Part shown: piece after piece, positions 59,801 to 64,000 of the stretch
How the letters are laid out: every line of letters starts with the position of its first letter
Position numbering within the stretch: position 1 is the first letter of the stretch
Assembly: GCA_951640165.1 (NCBI GenBank)
Contig: OX621234.1
Coordinates: 7,879,001-7,943,000 of the forward strand
Source: Pseudoips prasinana
Taxonomy: Eukaryota; Arthropoda; Insecta; Lepidoptera; Nolidae
DNA length: 64,000 bases
Direction: 5' to 3'
Made by a program: the position numbers and the translations under genes
Notes under the pieces: model-generated
What the model saw: only the letters and a program-made list of their open reading frames with translations
The model's database searches: none
Told to the model about the DNA's origin: nothing

Positions 59801-62800
59801 TACTGTTCTTGCCTGTTGATTATTAATGAATGATTCTTACTACTAATTATTCACACACGGCCATCTGATCCCAAACTAAGCAGGCCTTGTACTATGGAAC
59901 CCAGATATCTGATATACTACTTTTCTTTTGTTAATACCTACTTATATAGATAATTACGCGCAGATTCAGGACAAACATATATATGTTTATGCACACAAAT
60001 ATCTGTCCTGGGTGGGAATCGAACTCACGACATGCGGTGTTAAAGGCAAGTAGGTATCTATCAACCATGCCAACCGGCCCGTGATGTGAAGATAAAGAGC
60101 TCATGTATCTAAGTATTATATGACGAAGTGATATAACAATATATTATAAGGCAGACCTGTTCGAGGAGTTCCTTTAGTTTGAGCAGCTTTTCGTCGGCTT
60201 GCTTGCGCCGATGTTCCAGGTCATCCTGTCTCGCCTTCACGGTGTTATAGGTTGTCGATATAGCAGGTTTCATGGCCTCGATCCGTTTTACTGTTAGCAA
60301 TACAAATAGTTAATATTTTCGTAGAAAATATTCTGATCTCTCATCAAGTCTCATACCGTCTGGAATTAACTTCCCATTGATAAACAAAAGCAAAGAATTA
60401 TCATGTCAGCCAAATTAAAAAAAAACGCTGCTGCCCGTTCTCTGGTAGGATTCCCTCGGACGATTTCTACGCCCCCACGGGTTGAGATAGGGATTCTATG
60501 CCGTCAACACACAGCAAATTTATTTAGAGTGACGTCATTAATTTTTTGAGGTATTCTCAGCAATATTTCTCTCATTTGGGATTTTTATAGTAGCAATCCA
60601 TTAAAAATAACTAGTCCGCCGTGTTGGATTTAGAATTATGCCACCATGAACCATGGATTGTCATCTAAACTACACGTGAAATCTAAATTTCTAAATTAAG
60701 ATCATTTATTTGCATGTTTAAATATGTAAAAAAATTAAGCTTTATTGAGTACGTACAAGAGTTTATATTTATTAAAGTATTTGAGTTAAGTATTTGATTT
60801 ACAAGGCAATATAAGATAAATTAATATTTATTCTATGGCAATAACGAAAAGTAGCTATACCGGATATGGCAAATCCCTCTAATAAATTCAATAAATATTT
60901 AATTGGCTACTAGGTAAGTGCGATGTTATTAACTTTTTTTTGGTTGTCTGCGGGTGGGGACGTCGGACTCGCACCAACTAAAATTAAACTGGCGTGGACT
61001 TCTGTGGGTGCCTGAGGGAGCCCCGGGAACGCGGGAATGGTCTTGTTATTATACTAACCTAGGCTATCAACATTCGAGGTTCCTTCCTGGGCCTCGTAAG
61101 CCTGTTTGGGTAACGTCTGCGCCCACTCCTTGCTCGCGGCCAGGTCCCGGCCCAACTGGGACATGATGTCAAGCGTCGCCTTCACCGTGCTGTTCACTTT
61201 GTCAGCTTTAGCCGTTTCTGAGGCCAGGGAGTACGGAACTGGCTTTGGGAGCGACCTAATTGAGTTGAAATAAAATGTACACTGTCAATGACAATCACAA
61301 TGTTGTAATTCAATATGCAATATACTAGGTATGCCGCGCGGTTTTACCTGCGTTAAACCTTATGAATTATAGCCTACGTGTTATTTGGATATATAATCTA
61401 TATTACTACAAAGTTTCATCAAGATCCGTTGGGTAGATTATGCGTGAAAGAGTAACAAACATGCTCACACACACTTACACACATACAAACTTTCCCCTTT
61501 ATAATTTTATATGTGTTATAATGTGAAAGTAACTCTGTCTATCTGTCGCGCTTTCACACCATAACTAACCACTAACCCATTTAAATGCAATTTGGTACAC
61601 GATTAGTCTAGAACCTGAGAAAGGACATAGGCTACTTTATAATACAAAAAAAAACCTTTTTTGAATGGGTTTGAAAGCTAGAAGCTTGAAACATATTTTT
61701 AAGGCTGTAGATTCGATATAAATGAATATGACATATAAAGTTTGTGCAAATTTAACCCTCAAGGGTGTAGAATAACAATAGAGAATAGGGGATGAAAGTT
61801 TGTATGGAAATAGGTTTATGTGAACGTTTTATAAGTTTGCGACAAGAGACAAAATATTAGAGATATTCTGATGTCACATATACGGAGACATTACAAAACG
61901 TGCGAACGAAGTCGCGGGCACAGCTAGTACAATATATAACATGATATGATGACGATAATCACACTAATATTATAAAGGCGAAAGTTTGTGAATGTGTGAG
62001 TGTGTATGTTTGTAACTTCTTCACATCTAAACGGGTAGAAGCAATTTTAATAAAATTTGATATGGAGTTAGCTGACACCCTGGATTAACAAATAGGCTAC
62101 AATTCATAAAGTTTAACGCCGGCAAAACTGCGGGGTACAGCTAGTGTAAAATAAATGGAACTTACAGCTGTATAGCATTATTGTCGTCATCAGCGGACCC
62201 AAGGGTCTTCCAGGCGTTGGCGAGCTTCTGTTCTGCTCTGGTCATGTTGGGACTTAGCTCCTGTTCCACAGTGTTTTGGGCTTTGGACGCTATTCCCACC
62301 AGCTCTATAGACCTGTTTCGTGCTGGTTCTGCGCGGTTGTTCAGGCTGTTAGTCTGAATATATAGAACAGAACTTTATTAACCAAGAATAAACACGTTTG
62401 TACAGAGTTGTTAGAATTAAGTGTACAAATTTTAATTATCAATATACATATTTTTTTTTATTATTTAATAAAGTACCAAGTATGGTACTTTATATGTATT
62501 ACAATCTAGTCTAGAGACAAATAAGTAATTTTATATTAAACTAAACGTCTATATAAACATAATTAATTCTAAGAATCAGTCCACCGATTTTCCTTAGTCA
62601 TATTTATATTCTCTACTATATAAAAATAAGTCGGGTTTTTCTTCCTGACGTTATAACTCCAGAACGCACGAACCGATTTCCACGGTTTTGCATTCGTTGG
62701 AAAGGTCTCGGGCTCCGTGAGGTTTATAGCAAAGAAAATTTATAAAATTTATCGCGGGTAACACCGCGGGGCACAGCTAGTATACATATAAAAATACGAA

Positions 62801-63575
62801 ACTCCCTGCACTAGACTGAGCCTGTCCTACAAGGAGTTTAGATAAAGTGTTAATAATGTGAATGTCATTTTTGTTACTTTGCGATATCAATAACTAACTA
62901 TATTGAAGATTACAATAATATTAATATCCTGGGACGTTATTTACACACGGCCATCTGATCCCAAACTAAGCAGAGCTTGTACTATGGAAACCAGATAACT
63001 GATGTTCTACATATATTACTTTTCTTTTGTAAATAAGTATATAATTATATAGATAATTACACAAGCCTCAGGACAAGCAGACACGTTCATGCACACAAAT
63101 ATCCGTCCTGGGTGGGAATCGAACCCACGACCTGCGGGGTGAAAAGCAAGCATTTGCCAACCACGCCAACAGACCCGAAAAAGATTAAGGAAAAAATAAT
63201 AATTTAAAAAAAACTAAATCATTCCTTAAATCAGCTTCCATGAGCATATGTGGCGGCTTATGGCAGACGACTATGCCACACGCATGCGAATTTTCATTTT
63301 CGAATATGACCCAAAGACACTATTCCACGCGGATCAAATCGCACGCACATTTAGTATTACTGCAATTTTCCCTTATTAATTAGATTTAACTGTAATGTAC
63401 GAGTGCTACTTACAAGTTGGTTGACATTAAGAAGAGCTTGTTCTGCATCATCAGCGGCCTTCTTCGCGTCTCCGATCTCTTGGAAGATAGAGGAGTAAGC
63501 GGAAGCAGCAGTGTACGCATGTTGAGTTCGTGAGTTATTGTTCTCCCGCTCGGCGAGGGTCCGCAGGTTATCCGC
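31269..63575 (-). CDS. Laminin subunit alpha, C-terminal 19 coding exons
   Basis: The exons give 3,783 nt, an unbroken 1,260-residue C-terminus plus TAA. Order: end of the alpha-helical coiled coil (exons at 63.5-60.2 kb), LG1 (59.8-57.2), LG2 (56.6-55.4), LG3 (54.2-48.2), a Thr/Pro-rich linker (45.6-44.6), LG4 (42.3-38.1), LG5 (36.7-31.3). The protein ends THIGVCPLD, like other laminin alpha chains. Laminin alpha pairs with beta and gamma in the endoplasmic reticulum, is secreted into basement membranes, and binds integrin, dystroglycan and heparin-like ligands by its LG domains. A Thr-rich stretch between LG3 and LG4 is a known trait of Drosophila LanA and favours LanA over wing blister. 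The N-terminal half of the gene lies beyond 64,000. All introns are GT-AG. Confidence 0.93.
32601..32735. mobile_element. 135-bp TA-flanked MITE, copy 1
   Basis: Ends CAGACGCCAGCACAT and, inverted, ATGTGCTGGGGTCTG, flanked by TA on both sides. It is the same length as and related to 46,214-46,348. Likely mobilised by a Tc1/mariner-type transposase. Confidence 0.85.
33417..33541. repeat. Long near-perfect hairpin
   Basis: Arms of about 55 bp (33,417-33,474 and 33,488-33,541) with one mismatch and a 2-base indel, around a short GC-rich loop (GCGGGGACTGTA). Shared arm core: CAGTGTTG / CAACACTG. It may be a fold-back element or a source of double-stranded RNA. Confidence 0.8.
34231..34480 (+). 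mobile_element. SINE-A (tRNA-derived)
   Basis: Head CGGTCACCGTAGCCTAGTTG with box B GGTTCGAATCCCGG at about 34,283. The body ends GGGCTAGGATGATCTGTGTG. Same family as the copies at 38,341, 44,557, 45,949 and 55,423. Confidence 0.9.
34495..34730 (-). mobile_element. Diverged tRNA-type SINE
   Basis: In reverse orientation it has box-B-like GGTTGCGGGTTCGATATCC and a body parallel to the other SINEs (ATTATTTGTTGTGACTGGG). Old copy. Confidence 0.6.
34790..35045. other. GC/CpG-rich patch of unknown nature
   Basis: Stands out from the AT-rich intron: many CG dinucleotides, GCGATGCGGTGCGCCGCGG and GCGAAGCCGCCACCGACGCC. Open frames on both strands are shadows of its composition. It may be the body of a GC-rich MITE. 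Confidence 0.45.
35060..35235 (+). repeat. SINE-B 3' part
   Basis: TAATTATCTCTATATAAGTA through GTACAAGCTCTGCTTAGTTT and GGATCAGATGGCTGTGTG match the SINE-B tail. Confidence 0.7.
35517..35786 (+). mobile_element. Helitron, family 2
   Basis: Starts TCTATATATATAAAAATC after A and ends CGGGCCGCTAG before T. A relative lies at 45,051-45,301 on the other strand. Confidence 0.85.
35787..35859. repeat. (TA)n microsatellite
   Basis: About 36 TA units directly next to the Helitron end. Confidence 0.95.
36049..36137 (+). pseudogene. Scrap of LINE C-terminus
   Basis: Reads [20 protein letters not shown], the same end as the LINE at 56,630-56,900. Here the Trp codon is intact. Confidence 0.75.
36466..36694 (-). 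CDS. Laminin alpha exon r: start of LG5
   Basis: [40 protein letters not shown] and [11 protein letters not shown] strands with KWH. Donor GTAAGC. Confidence 0.94.
36695..38110. other. Intron r/q with dispersed repeat copy 1
   Basis: 37,215-37,556 is a copy of a repeat of about 340 bp seen again at 39,668-39,995 and 41,140-41,950 (ATATAGACAG ... ACATGTTCTGACTATTTACA). The rest has no recognised feature. Confidence 0.65.
38111..38272 (-). CDS. Laminin alpha exon q: end of LG4
   Basis: [20 protein letters not shown] ... [17 protein letters not shown]4 Cys pair (KGC ... LRC) and the LG4-LG5 hinge. Phase 0/0. Donor GTATGT. Confidence 0.93.
38341..38594 (+). mobile_element. SINE-A
   Basis: CGGTCACCGTAGCCTTGTTT ... 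GGTTCGATTCCCGG; tail ends in ATT repeats. It lies 68 bp upstream of the exon q acceptor. Confidence 0.9.
38815..39185. mobile_element. Fold-back MITE flanked by TTAA
   Basis: Arms of about 168 bp (38,819-38,986 and 39,014-39,181) with few mismatches and a 27-base loop. Ends GAGGCCTATTACAGTCCAC. TTAA on both sides suggests a piggyBac-type target; the TTAAGAGGCC end makes the exact edge ambiguous. Confidence 0.88.
39547..40044 (+). mobile_element. Helitron carrying a copy of the dispersed repeat
   Basis: Begins TCACACTAATATTATAAAGG after A and ends GGGTCACAGCTAG before T with the CGCGGGCTTAACCGCG hairpin. The middle (39,668-39,995) is copy 2 of the repeat at 37.2 kb. Confidence 0.82.
40190..40447. 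mobile_element. Palindrome-rich non-autonomous element, copy 1
   Basis: Begins GATGTGAAACATC and ends with its reverse complement GATGTTTCACATC plus GGCTCACATTTTTTT. Inside are two copies of the exact palindrome GTGGCGACGCGTCGCC(A). A near-identical relative lies at 48,459-48,702. Possibly Helentron-like; class not proved. Confidence 0.7.
40468..40707 (-). CDS. Laminin alpha exon p: LG4 middle
   Basis: 80 residues, phase 0/0. [30 protein letters not shown] and [13 protein letters not shown] landmark. Donor GTAAGT. Confidence 0.93.
40708..42169. other. Intron p/o with repeats
   Basis: Contains a decayed tRNA-type SINE near 40,785-40,860 (GGTTGCGGGTTCCATTC), copy 3 of the dispersed repeat and the poly(A) element below. 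Other parts unassigned. Confidence 0.55.
41384..41873 (+). mobile_element. Retroposed 490-bp element with poly(A) and 13-bp TSD
   Basis: GC-rich body and 22 or so terminal A residues, flanked by GTACTACAAACAT at 41,371-41,383 and 41,874-41,886. It interrupts copy 3 of the dispersed repeat, whose other copies read straight through. Relatives: 16,795-17,070 and, inverted, 60,945-61,040. The start may be the end of a LINE reading frame ([14 protein letters not shown]). Confidence 0.88.
42170..42339 (-). CDS. Laminin alpha exon o: start of LG4
   Basis: [20 protein letters not shown] ... [22 protein letters not shown] strands. Donor GTAATA. Confidence 0.92.
43970..44287 (-). mobile_element. SINE-E (tRNA-derived, tail shared with a LINE)
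   Basis: On the minus strand: head CCACGTGTGGCGCATCGGCT, box B GGGTTCGAGTCCCGCG, then a body. Its last 150 bp (CGTTGCGGGATCCAAG to GGGACTAGTCCCGA) match the 3' end of the LINE at 58,700-59,480. Confidence 0.85.
44325..44557 (-). mobile_element. SINE-A
   Basis: Box B in reverse (CCGGGATTCGAACCC) and head CGGTCACCGTAGCC at its upper end. It lies 50 bp from the exon n donor. Confidence 0.9.
44608..44835 (-). CDS. Laminin alpha exon n: Thr/Pro linker to LG4
   Basis: [18 protein letters not shown], then runs such as [20 protein letters not shown], then [16 protein letters not shown] leading into LG4. A likely O-glycosylated mucin-like spacer. Phase 1/1, so also skippable in frame. Donor GTGAGT. 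Confidence 0.92.
45051..45301 (-). mobile_element. Helitron, family 2, degenerate 3' end
   Basis: Relative of 35,517-35,786; starts TCTATATATATAAAAATC on the minus strand after A. Ends CTTAG in place of CTAG. Confidence 0.75.
45340..45475 (+). pseudogene. LINE C-terminal fragment with (ATG)n tail
   Basis: Open frame [20 protein letters not shown] ... QLWASFG then TGA and ATGATGATGATG. This is the usual end of a class of lepidopteran LINEs. Confidence 0.75.
45527..45619 (-). CDS. Laminin alpha exon m: linker
   Basis: 30 full codons plus split codons, rich in Pro, Ala and Gly ([18 protein letters not shown] ...). Its place and phases (1/1) fit; it could be skipped without breaking the frame. 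Confidence 0.85.
45700..45949 (-). mobile_element. SINE-A
   Basis: Nearly identical to 44,325-44,557: same head, box B and tail (GGGGACAATGTCACACAGATC). Confidence 0.9.
45975..46120 (+). repeat. Dispersed repeat (ACTTACCATCAGGTGA type)
   Basis: GGGCCGGCAACGCACTTAGG, TGTCCATGGGTGGCGGTGAT and CACTTACCATCAGGTGACC, a sequence I remember as very common in moth genomes. Confidence 0.65.
46125..46490 (+). pseudogene. LINE RNase H fragment split by a MITE
   Basis: Upstream of the MITE it reads [13 protein letters not shown]; downstream [20 protein letters not shown]. Leaving out the MITE and one TA gives VIGTITGHC across the junction with no shift. The TGH-C pattern is typical of the RNase H region of R1/Jockey-type LINEs. 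Confidence 0.8.
46214..46348. mobile_element. 135-bp TA-flanked MITE, copy 2
   Basis: Terminal repeats CAGACGCCAGCACAT / ATGTGCTGGCGTCTG, each flanked by TA. The interrupted LINE frame proves the edges. Confidence 0.93.
46520..47365 (+). pseudogene. Decayed LINE endonuclease domain
   Basis: Pieces in shifting frames follow the AP-endonuclease order: [78 protein letters not shown]. The catalytic GDFN motif has become GYFN. Confidence 0.75.
47765..48000 (+). repeat. SINE-D fragment
   Basis: GGCATTACACCCCCGTGAGT, AAAGCCATCGGTC and TCCCATCAGATCGTGAGG follow the SINE-D body. The tRNA-like head is missing. Confidence 0.7.
48179..48405 (-). CDS. Laminin alpha exon l: end of LG3
   Basis: [20 protein letters not shown] ... 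[17 protein letters not shown] ... [14 protein letters not shown] closing strands with the Cys pair, then the first Thr-rich residues of the linker. Donor GTCACT. Confidence 0.93.
48459..48702. mobile_element. Palindrome-rich element, copy 2
   Basis: Same ends as 40,190-40,447. Inside, one GTGGCGACGCGTCGCCAC palindrome is kept and the other is replaced by a short GTATAC-like sequence. It lies 54 bp from the exon l acceptor. Confidence 0.7.
48817..49463 (+). mobile_element. Two Helitron 5' ends in tandem, second complete and hosting a MITE
   Basis: TCCTACTAATATTATAAATG begins at 48,817 and again at 49,011, each after A. The second copy ends GGGCACAGCTAG at 49,463 before T and is interrupted by the MITE at 49,184. 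Confidence 0.8.
49184..49432. mobile_element. GC-rich 249-bp MITE with TAA duplication
   Basis: Ends GGCTGATTTCAGAGTG and CATTCTGAAATCAGCC, flanked by TAA. The interior is extremely CpG-rich (CGCGCGGCACGCGCC). The 3-bp TWA target fits PIF/Harbinger. Confidence 0.88.
49464..49780. other. Intron stretch, nothing seen
   Basis: No repeat or gene recognised. Confidence 0.4.
49780..50690 (-). pseudogene. 3' end of a LINE ORF2
   Basis: Open without stop from about 50,668 to 50,265: [64 protein letters not shown]. These are the C-terminal blocks of Jockey/CR1-like LINEs. The 3' region to 49,780 ends with the GTACAATAAAGAG-type sequence (minus strand). 5'-truncated but the reading frame is clean. 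Confidence 0.8.
50950..51321 (+). mobile_element. SINE-D inserted on a splice donor
   Basis: Full tRNA-derived SINE: head CTGCCTCGTTGGTCTAGCGG, box B GGGTTCAAATCCCGG, body, (ATC)n tail. The 10-bp target duplication ATACCTGAAG lies at 50,940-50,949 and 51,322-51,331. It includes the last bases of laminin exon k and its GT. Confidence 0.93.
51326..51464 (-). CDS. Laminin alpha exon k: LG3 middle
   Basis: [14 protein letters not shown] ... [23 protein letters not shown] landmark. The donor GTATGATG is formed by 4 bases of target duplication and the tail of a SINE inserted at the exon edge. Confidence 0.93.
51490..52020. repeat. Dispersed repeat, two pieces
   Basis: CGACTTCCAAAGGAGGAGG then ACACCGATTACTCGGAGAT, and again ACACCGATTACGCTGAGATT near 51,905, both followed by GATTTACGTGATTCTT. 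Family not assigned. Confidence 0.6.
52354..52620. repeat. Diverged minisatellite, 4 units of 57-71 bp
   Basis: Units start GACTCATT (52,354), GACTCGTTGGCTA (52,411), GACTAGATGGCTA (52,477) and GATTCGTTAGCTA (52,548); each continues with ATAAGACCTAG-like and CCCTCTGCTCAG-like blocks. Confidence 0.75.
52861..53435. repeat. Perfect 163-bp inverted repeat with 249-bp spacer
   Basis: 52,861-53,023 and 53,273-53,435 are exact reverse complements by eye. Ends ATAAAAAAAACTTCG; inner edge GGTGCCAAGC. No clear target duplication. Probably a young fold-back MITE. Confidence 0.9.
53436..54059. other. Intron stretch with repeat scrap
   Basis: GGGCAGTGGTTACCTTAATG near 53,730 resembles GGGCAGTGGTTGCCCTAGCG near 57,752, a short unclassified repeat. 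Otherwise nothing. Confidence 0.45.
54060..54243 (-). CDS. Laminin alpha exon j: start of LG3
   Basis: [18 protein letters not shown] ... [19 protein letters not shown]; ends in a Gly codon split 1/2. Donor GTCAGT. A Helitron starts 23 bp upstream of the acceptor. Confidence 0.93.
54267..54577 (+). mobile_element. Helitron, same family as 27,559
   Basis: Begins TCTATACATATAATAAAATC after A; the 3' hairpin CGCGGGTAAAACCGCG is kept, but the CTAG end has changed to CTGG. It lies close to the exon j acceptor. Confidence 0.82.
54770..55012 (-). mobile_element. SINE-B (tRNA-derived)
   Basis: Minus strand: GGGCCAGTTGGCGTGATTGG, box B GTGGGTTCGATTCCCAC, tail GGATCAGATGGCCGTGTGGG. Relatives at 59,850, 62,930 and fragments. 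Confidence 0.88.
55197..55423 (-). mobile_element. SINE-A
   Basis: Box B and head as in the other SINE-A copies; an interior TA run is expanded. Ends about 25 bp from the exon i donor. Confidence 0.88.
55449..55772 (-). CDS. Laminin alpha exon i: rest of LG2
   Basis: 108 residues in phase 0. [31 protein letters not shown] and [19 protein letters not shown]; Cys pair around the end (GCI ... YGCQ) as in LG domains. Donor GTAATT. Confidence 0.94.
55773..56387. other. Intron i/h, nothing certain
   Basis: AT-rich. 55,870-55,990 resembles 40,940-41,050 (AAAAGGTTACAA ...), an unclassified repeat pair. Confidence 0.45.
56388..56601 (-). CDS. Laminin alpha exon h: start of LG2
   Basis: [17 protein letters not shown] ... 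[22 protein letters not shown] strand pattern. Donor GTTTGG. Confidence 0.92.
56630..56900 (+). pseudogene. LINE C-terminal fragment
   Basis: Open frame [60 protein letters not shown], then TAG where the scrap at 36,049 has TGG, then [11 protein letters not shown]. Typical end of an RT/endonuclease LINE, with one nonsense change. Confidence 0.82.
57165..57446 (-). CDS. Laminin alpha exon g: end of LG1
   Basis: [12 protein letters not shown] ... [13 protein letters not shown] ... [20 protein letters not shown]; typical LG closing strands, but without the Cys often seen in FxGC. Donor GTAAGA. Confidence 0.92.
57447..58000. other. Intron g/f
   Basis: AT-rich left part; 57,745-57,900 holds the short repeat GGGCAGTGGTTGCC noted at 53,730. 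No gene. Confidence 0.45.
58001..58149 (-). CDS. Laminin alpha exon f: LG1 middle
   Basis: [20 protein letters not shown] ... [10 protein letters not shown]; the W before the core strand is the usual LG landmark. Donor GTAAGC. Confidence 0.92.
58700..59480 (+). pseudogene. 3' end of a Jockey/R1-like LINE
   Basis: Frame 1: [20 protein letters not shown] ... FFPDVRERL; after a frameshift near 58,880: [43 protein letters not shown]. This is the RNase H end and CxC...H..C knuckle. The 3' UTR (59,325-59,470) is shared with SINE-E. Confidence 0.82.
59615..59812 (-). CDS. Laminin alpha exon e: start of LG1
   Basis: 66 residues, phase 0/0. [16 protein letters not shown] leads into the first LG strands ([20 protein letters not shown]). 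Donor GTGAGT. Confidence 0.92.
59845..60082 (-). mobile_element. SINE-B
   Basis: Box B reverse (GTGGGAATCGAACTCAC) and tail CACACGGCCATCTGATCC. It fills much of the 344-bp intron between exons d and e. Confidence 0.88.
60157..60290 (-). CDS. Laminin alpha exon d: end of coiled coil
   Basis: Reads [17 protein letters not shown] ... [11 protein letters not shown]; very rich in Lys, Glu and Leu with heptad spacing, as at the end of the laminin rod. Donor GTCTGC. Confidence 0.88.
60291..61058. other. Intron c/d
   Basis: Right end (60,945-61,040) is an inverted piece of the poly(A) element (GGAGCCCCGGGAACGCGGG). The rest is unassigned. Confidence 0.5.
61059..61255 (-). CDS. Laminin alpha exon c: coiled coil
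   Basis: Reads [18 protein letters not shown] ... [10 protein letters not shown]; acceptor ATTAG, donor GTTAGT. Frame joins exon b (CT+G) and exon d (G+TA). Confidence 0.87.
61325..61927. mobile_element. Two Helitron-like pieces in opposite orientation
   Basis: 61,325-61,513 reads on the minus strand to a CGCAGGTAAAACCGCGCG hairpin and CTAG. About 61,515-61,927 reads on the plus strand to GTCGCGGGCACAGCTAG. The edges between them are approximate. Confidence 0.7.
61959..62144 (+). mobile_element. Short Helitron (186 bp)
   Basis: Starts TCACACTAATATTATAAAGG after A; ends GGGGTACAGCTAG before T. Same family as 39,547-40,044, but without the inserted repeat. Confidence 0.87.
62166..62353 (-). 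CDS. Laminin alpha exon b: coiled coil
   Basis: Starts [13 protein letters not shown] and ends DDNNAIQL, with the last codon split 2/1 by the donor GTAAGT. There is no Met near its start. A Helitron ends 21 bp beyond the donor. Confidence 0.88.
62612..62780 (+). mobile_element. Short Helitron
   Basis: TCTACTATATAAAAATAAG ... CGCGGGTAACACCGCG, GGGCACAGCTAG before T. Confidence 0.8.
62928..63177 (-). mobile_element. SINE-B
   Basis: Box B reverse (GTGGGAATCGAACCCAC) and tail ACACACGGCCATCTGATCC. Confidence 0.88.
63414..63575 (-). CDS. Laminin alpha exon a: coiled coil
   Basis: 54 residues, phase 0 at both ends, from [12 protein letters not shown] to ALLNVNQL; donor GTAAGT. Ala/Glu/Lys-rich heptad-type sequence of the laminin coiled-coil region. 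Confidence 0.9.
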
Positions 63576-63723
63576 CTGAACAATAATAGCGTAGAGTGAC
63601 AACTAATTATTTTAACAAATAAAAAGATACATATGTGTACATAAATCGAGTTCTTATTTTTTTTTCTATCAAAGACTTTATATATATTATTAATAATATA
63701 TAATATATATTATTATATATTAA

Positions 63724-64000
63724 CCCAAAAAGGCCCAAATAGCCCTCATGGCCGACGACACAGCTCTCTGCCACTCAGGTAGAAGCACGTCCGTCATCCA
63801 CCAAGAACTCCAATACTCAGCCAATGCCCTCGGCAAATGGTTCAGGAAATGGAGGATCGAAGTAAATCCCACCAAGAGTGCTGCCGTGCTCTTCTCTACG
63901 CAAAAGTCCAAGCCCATACTACGTGCCCCAGTCCAAATGTTCGGCGAACCGATCCCTTGGGAGAGGAAAGCCAGATATTTGGGAGTGATCCTAGATCAGC
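63724..64000 (+). pseudogene. Jockey-like LINE reverse transcriptase, open to window end
   Basis: An uninterrupted frame begins right after a TA-rich run: PKKAQIALMADDTALC (RT active site ADD), QYSANALGKWFRKWRIEVNP, TKSAAVLFS, RKARYLGVILDQ. This is the palm-to-thumb part of a Jockey/R1-type reverse transcriptase. No stop is seen in the 92 codons visible. The 5' part is missing, so the copy is truncated. It sits in the next laminin intron, opposite to the gene. Confidence 0.85.

Larger units (their letters stand above)
62354..63413. other. Intron a/b
   Basis: Holds a Helitron and a SINE-B listed separately; the rest is AT-rich without features. Confidence 0.5.

Overview
This window is nuclear DNA of an animal, most likely a moth or butterfly. 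It is AT-rich and has one intron-rich gene. It carries tRNA-derived SINEs, short Helitrons ending in a GC-rich hairpin plus CTAG, Jockey/CR1-type LINE debris and fold-back MITEs of kinds I remember as common in Lepidoptera; the order is inferred, not proved. There is no bacterial operon, CRISPR array or rRNA gene.

Layout. (1) 1-9,985: four tandem copies of a 3' LINE (reverse transcriptase) fragment in an alternating A-B-C-D order. They form a dimeric higher-order repeat of about 3.3 kb, separated by linkers made of imperfect palindromes. One linker carries a MITE with 120-bp inverted repeats and an 8-bp target duplication. Copy B is split by a complete pogo/Tigger-type DNA transposon (3,995-7,069). 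(2) 9,990-17,090: mostly unassigned DNA with a few retroelement scraps. (3) 17,090-30,030: a 12.9-kb composite array built from a roughly 380-bp monomer and a tRNA-like segment. It includes a 2,566-bp unit present twice side by side with no difference seen, and a third older copy. (4) 31,269-63,575, minus strand: the last 19 coding exons of a laminin alpha subunit (1,260 residues), LanA-like. They cover the end of the coiled coil, LG1-LG3, a Thr/Pro-rich linker, LG4, LG5 and the stop codon. Every junction follows GT-AG and the phases join without a break. (5) 63,724-64,000, plus strand: part of a Jockey-like reverse transcriptase in the next intron upstream.

The laminin alpha chain is the only host gene I can support. 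Its product would be a secreted basement-membrane protein that trimerises with beta and gamma chains through the coiled coil and binds receptors through its LG domains. Its introns are packed with transposable elements, several within about 25 bp of an exon edge. One SINE landed on a 5' splice site and duplicated it. No clearly new multi-gene system is visible. The most unusual signals are the SINE-duplicated splice donor, the dimeric LINE-fragment array, the 2,566-bp triplication, the perfect hairpin around the start codon of the Tigger element, and several perfect long inverted repeats.
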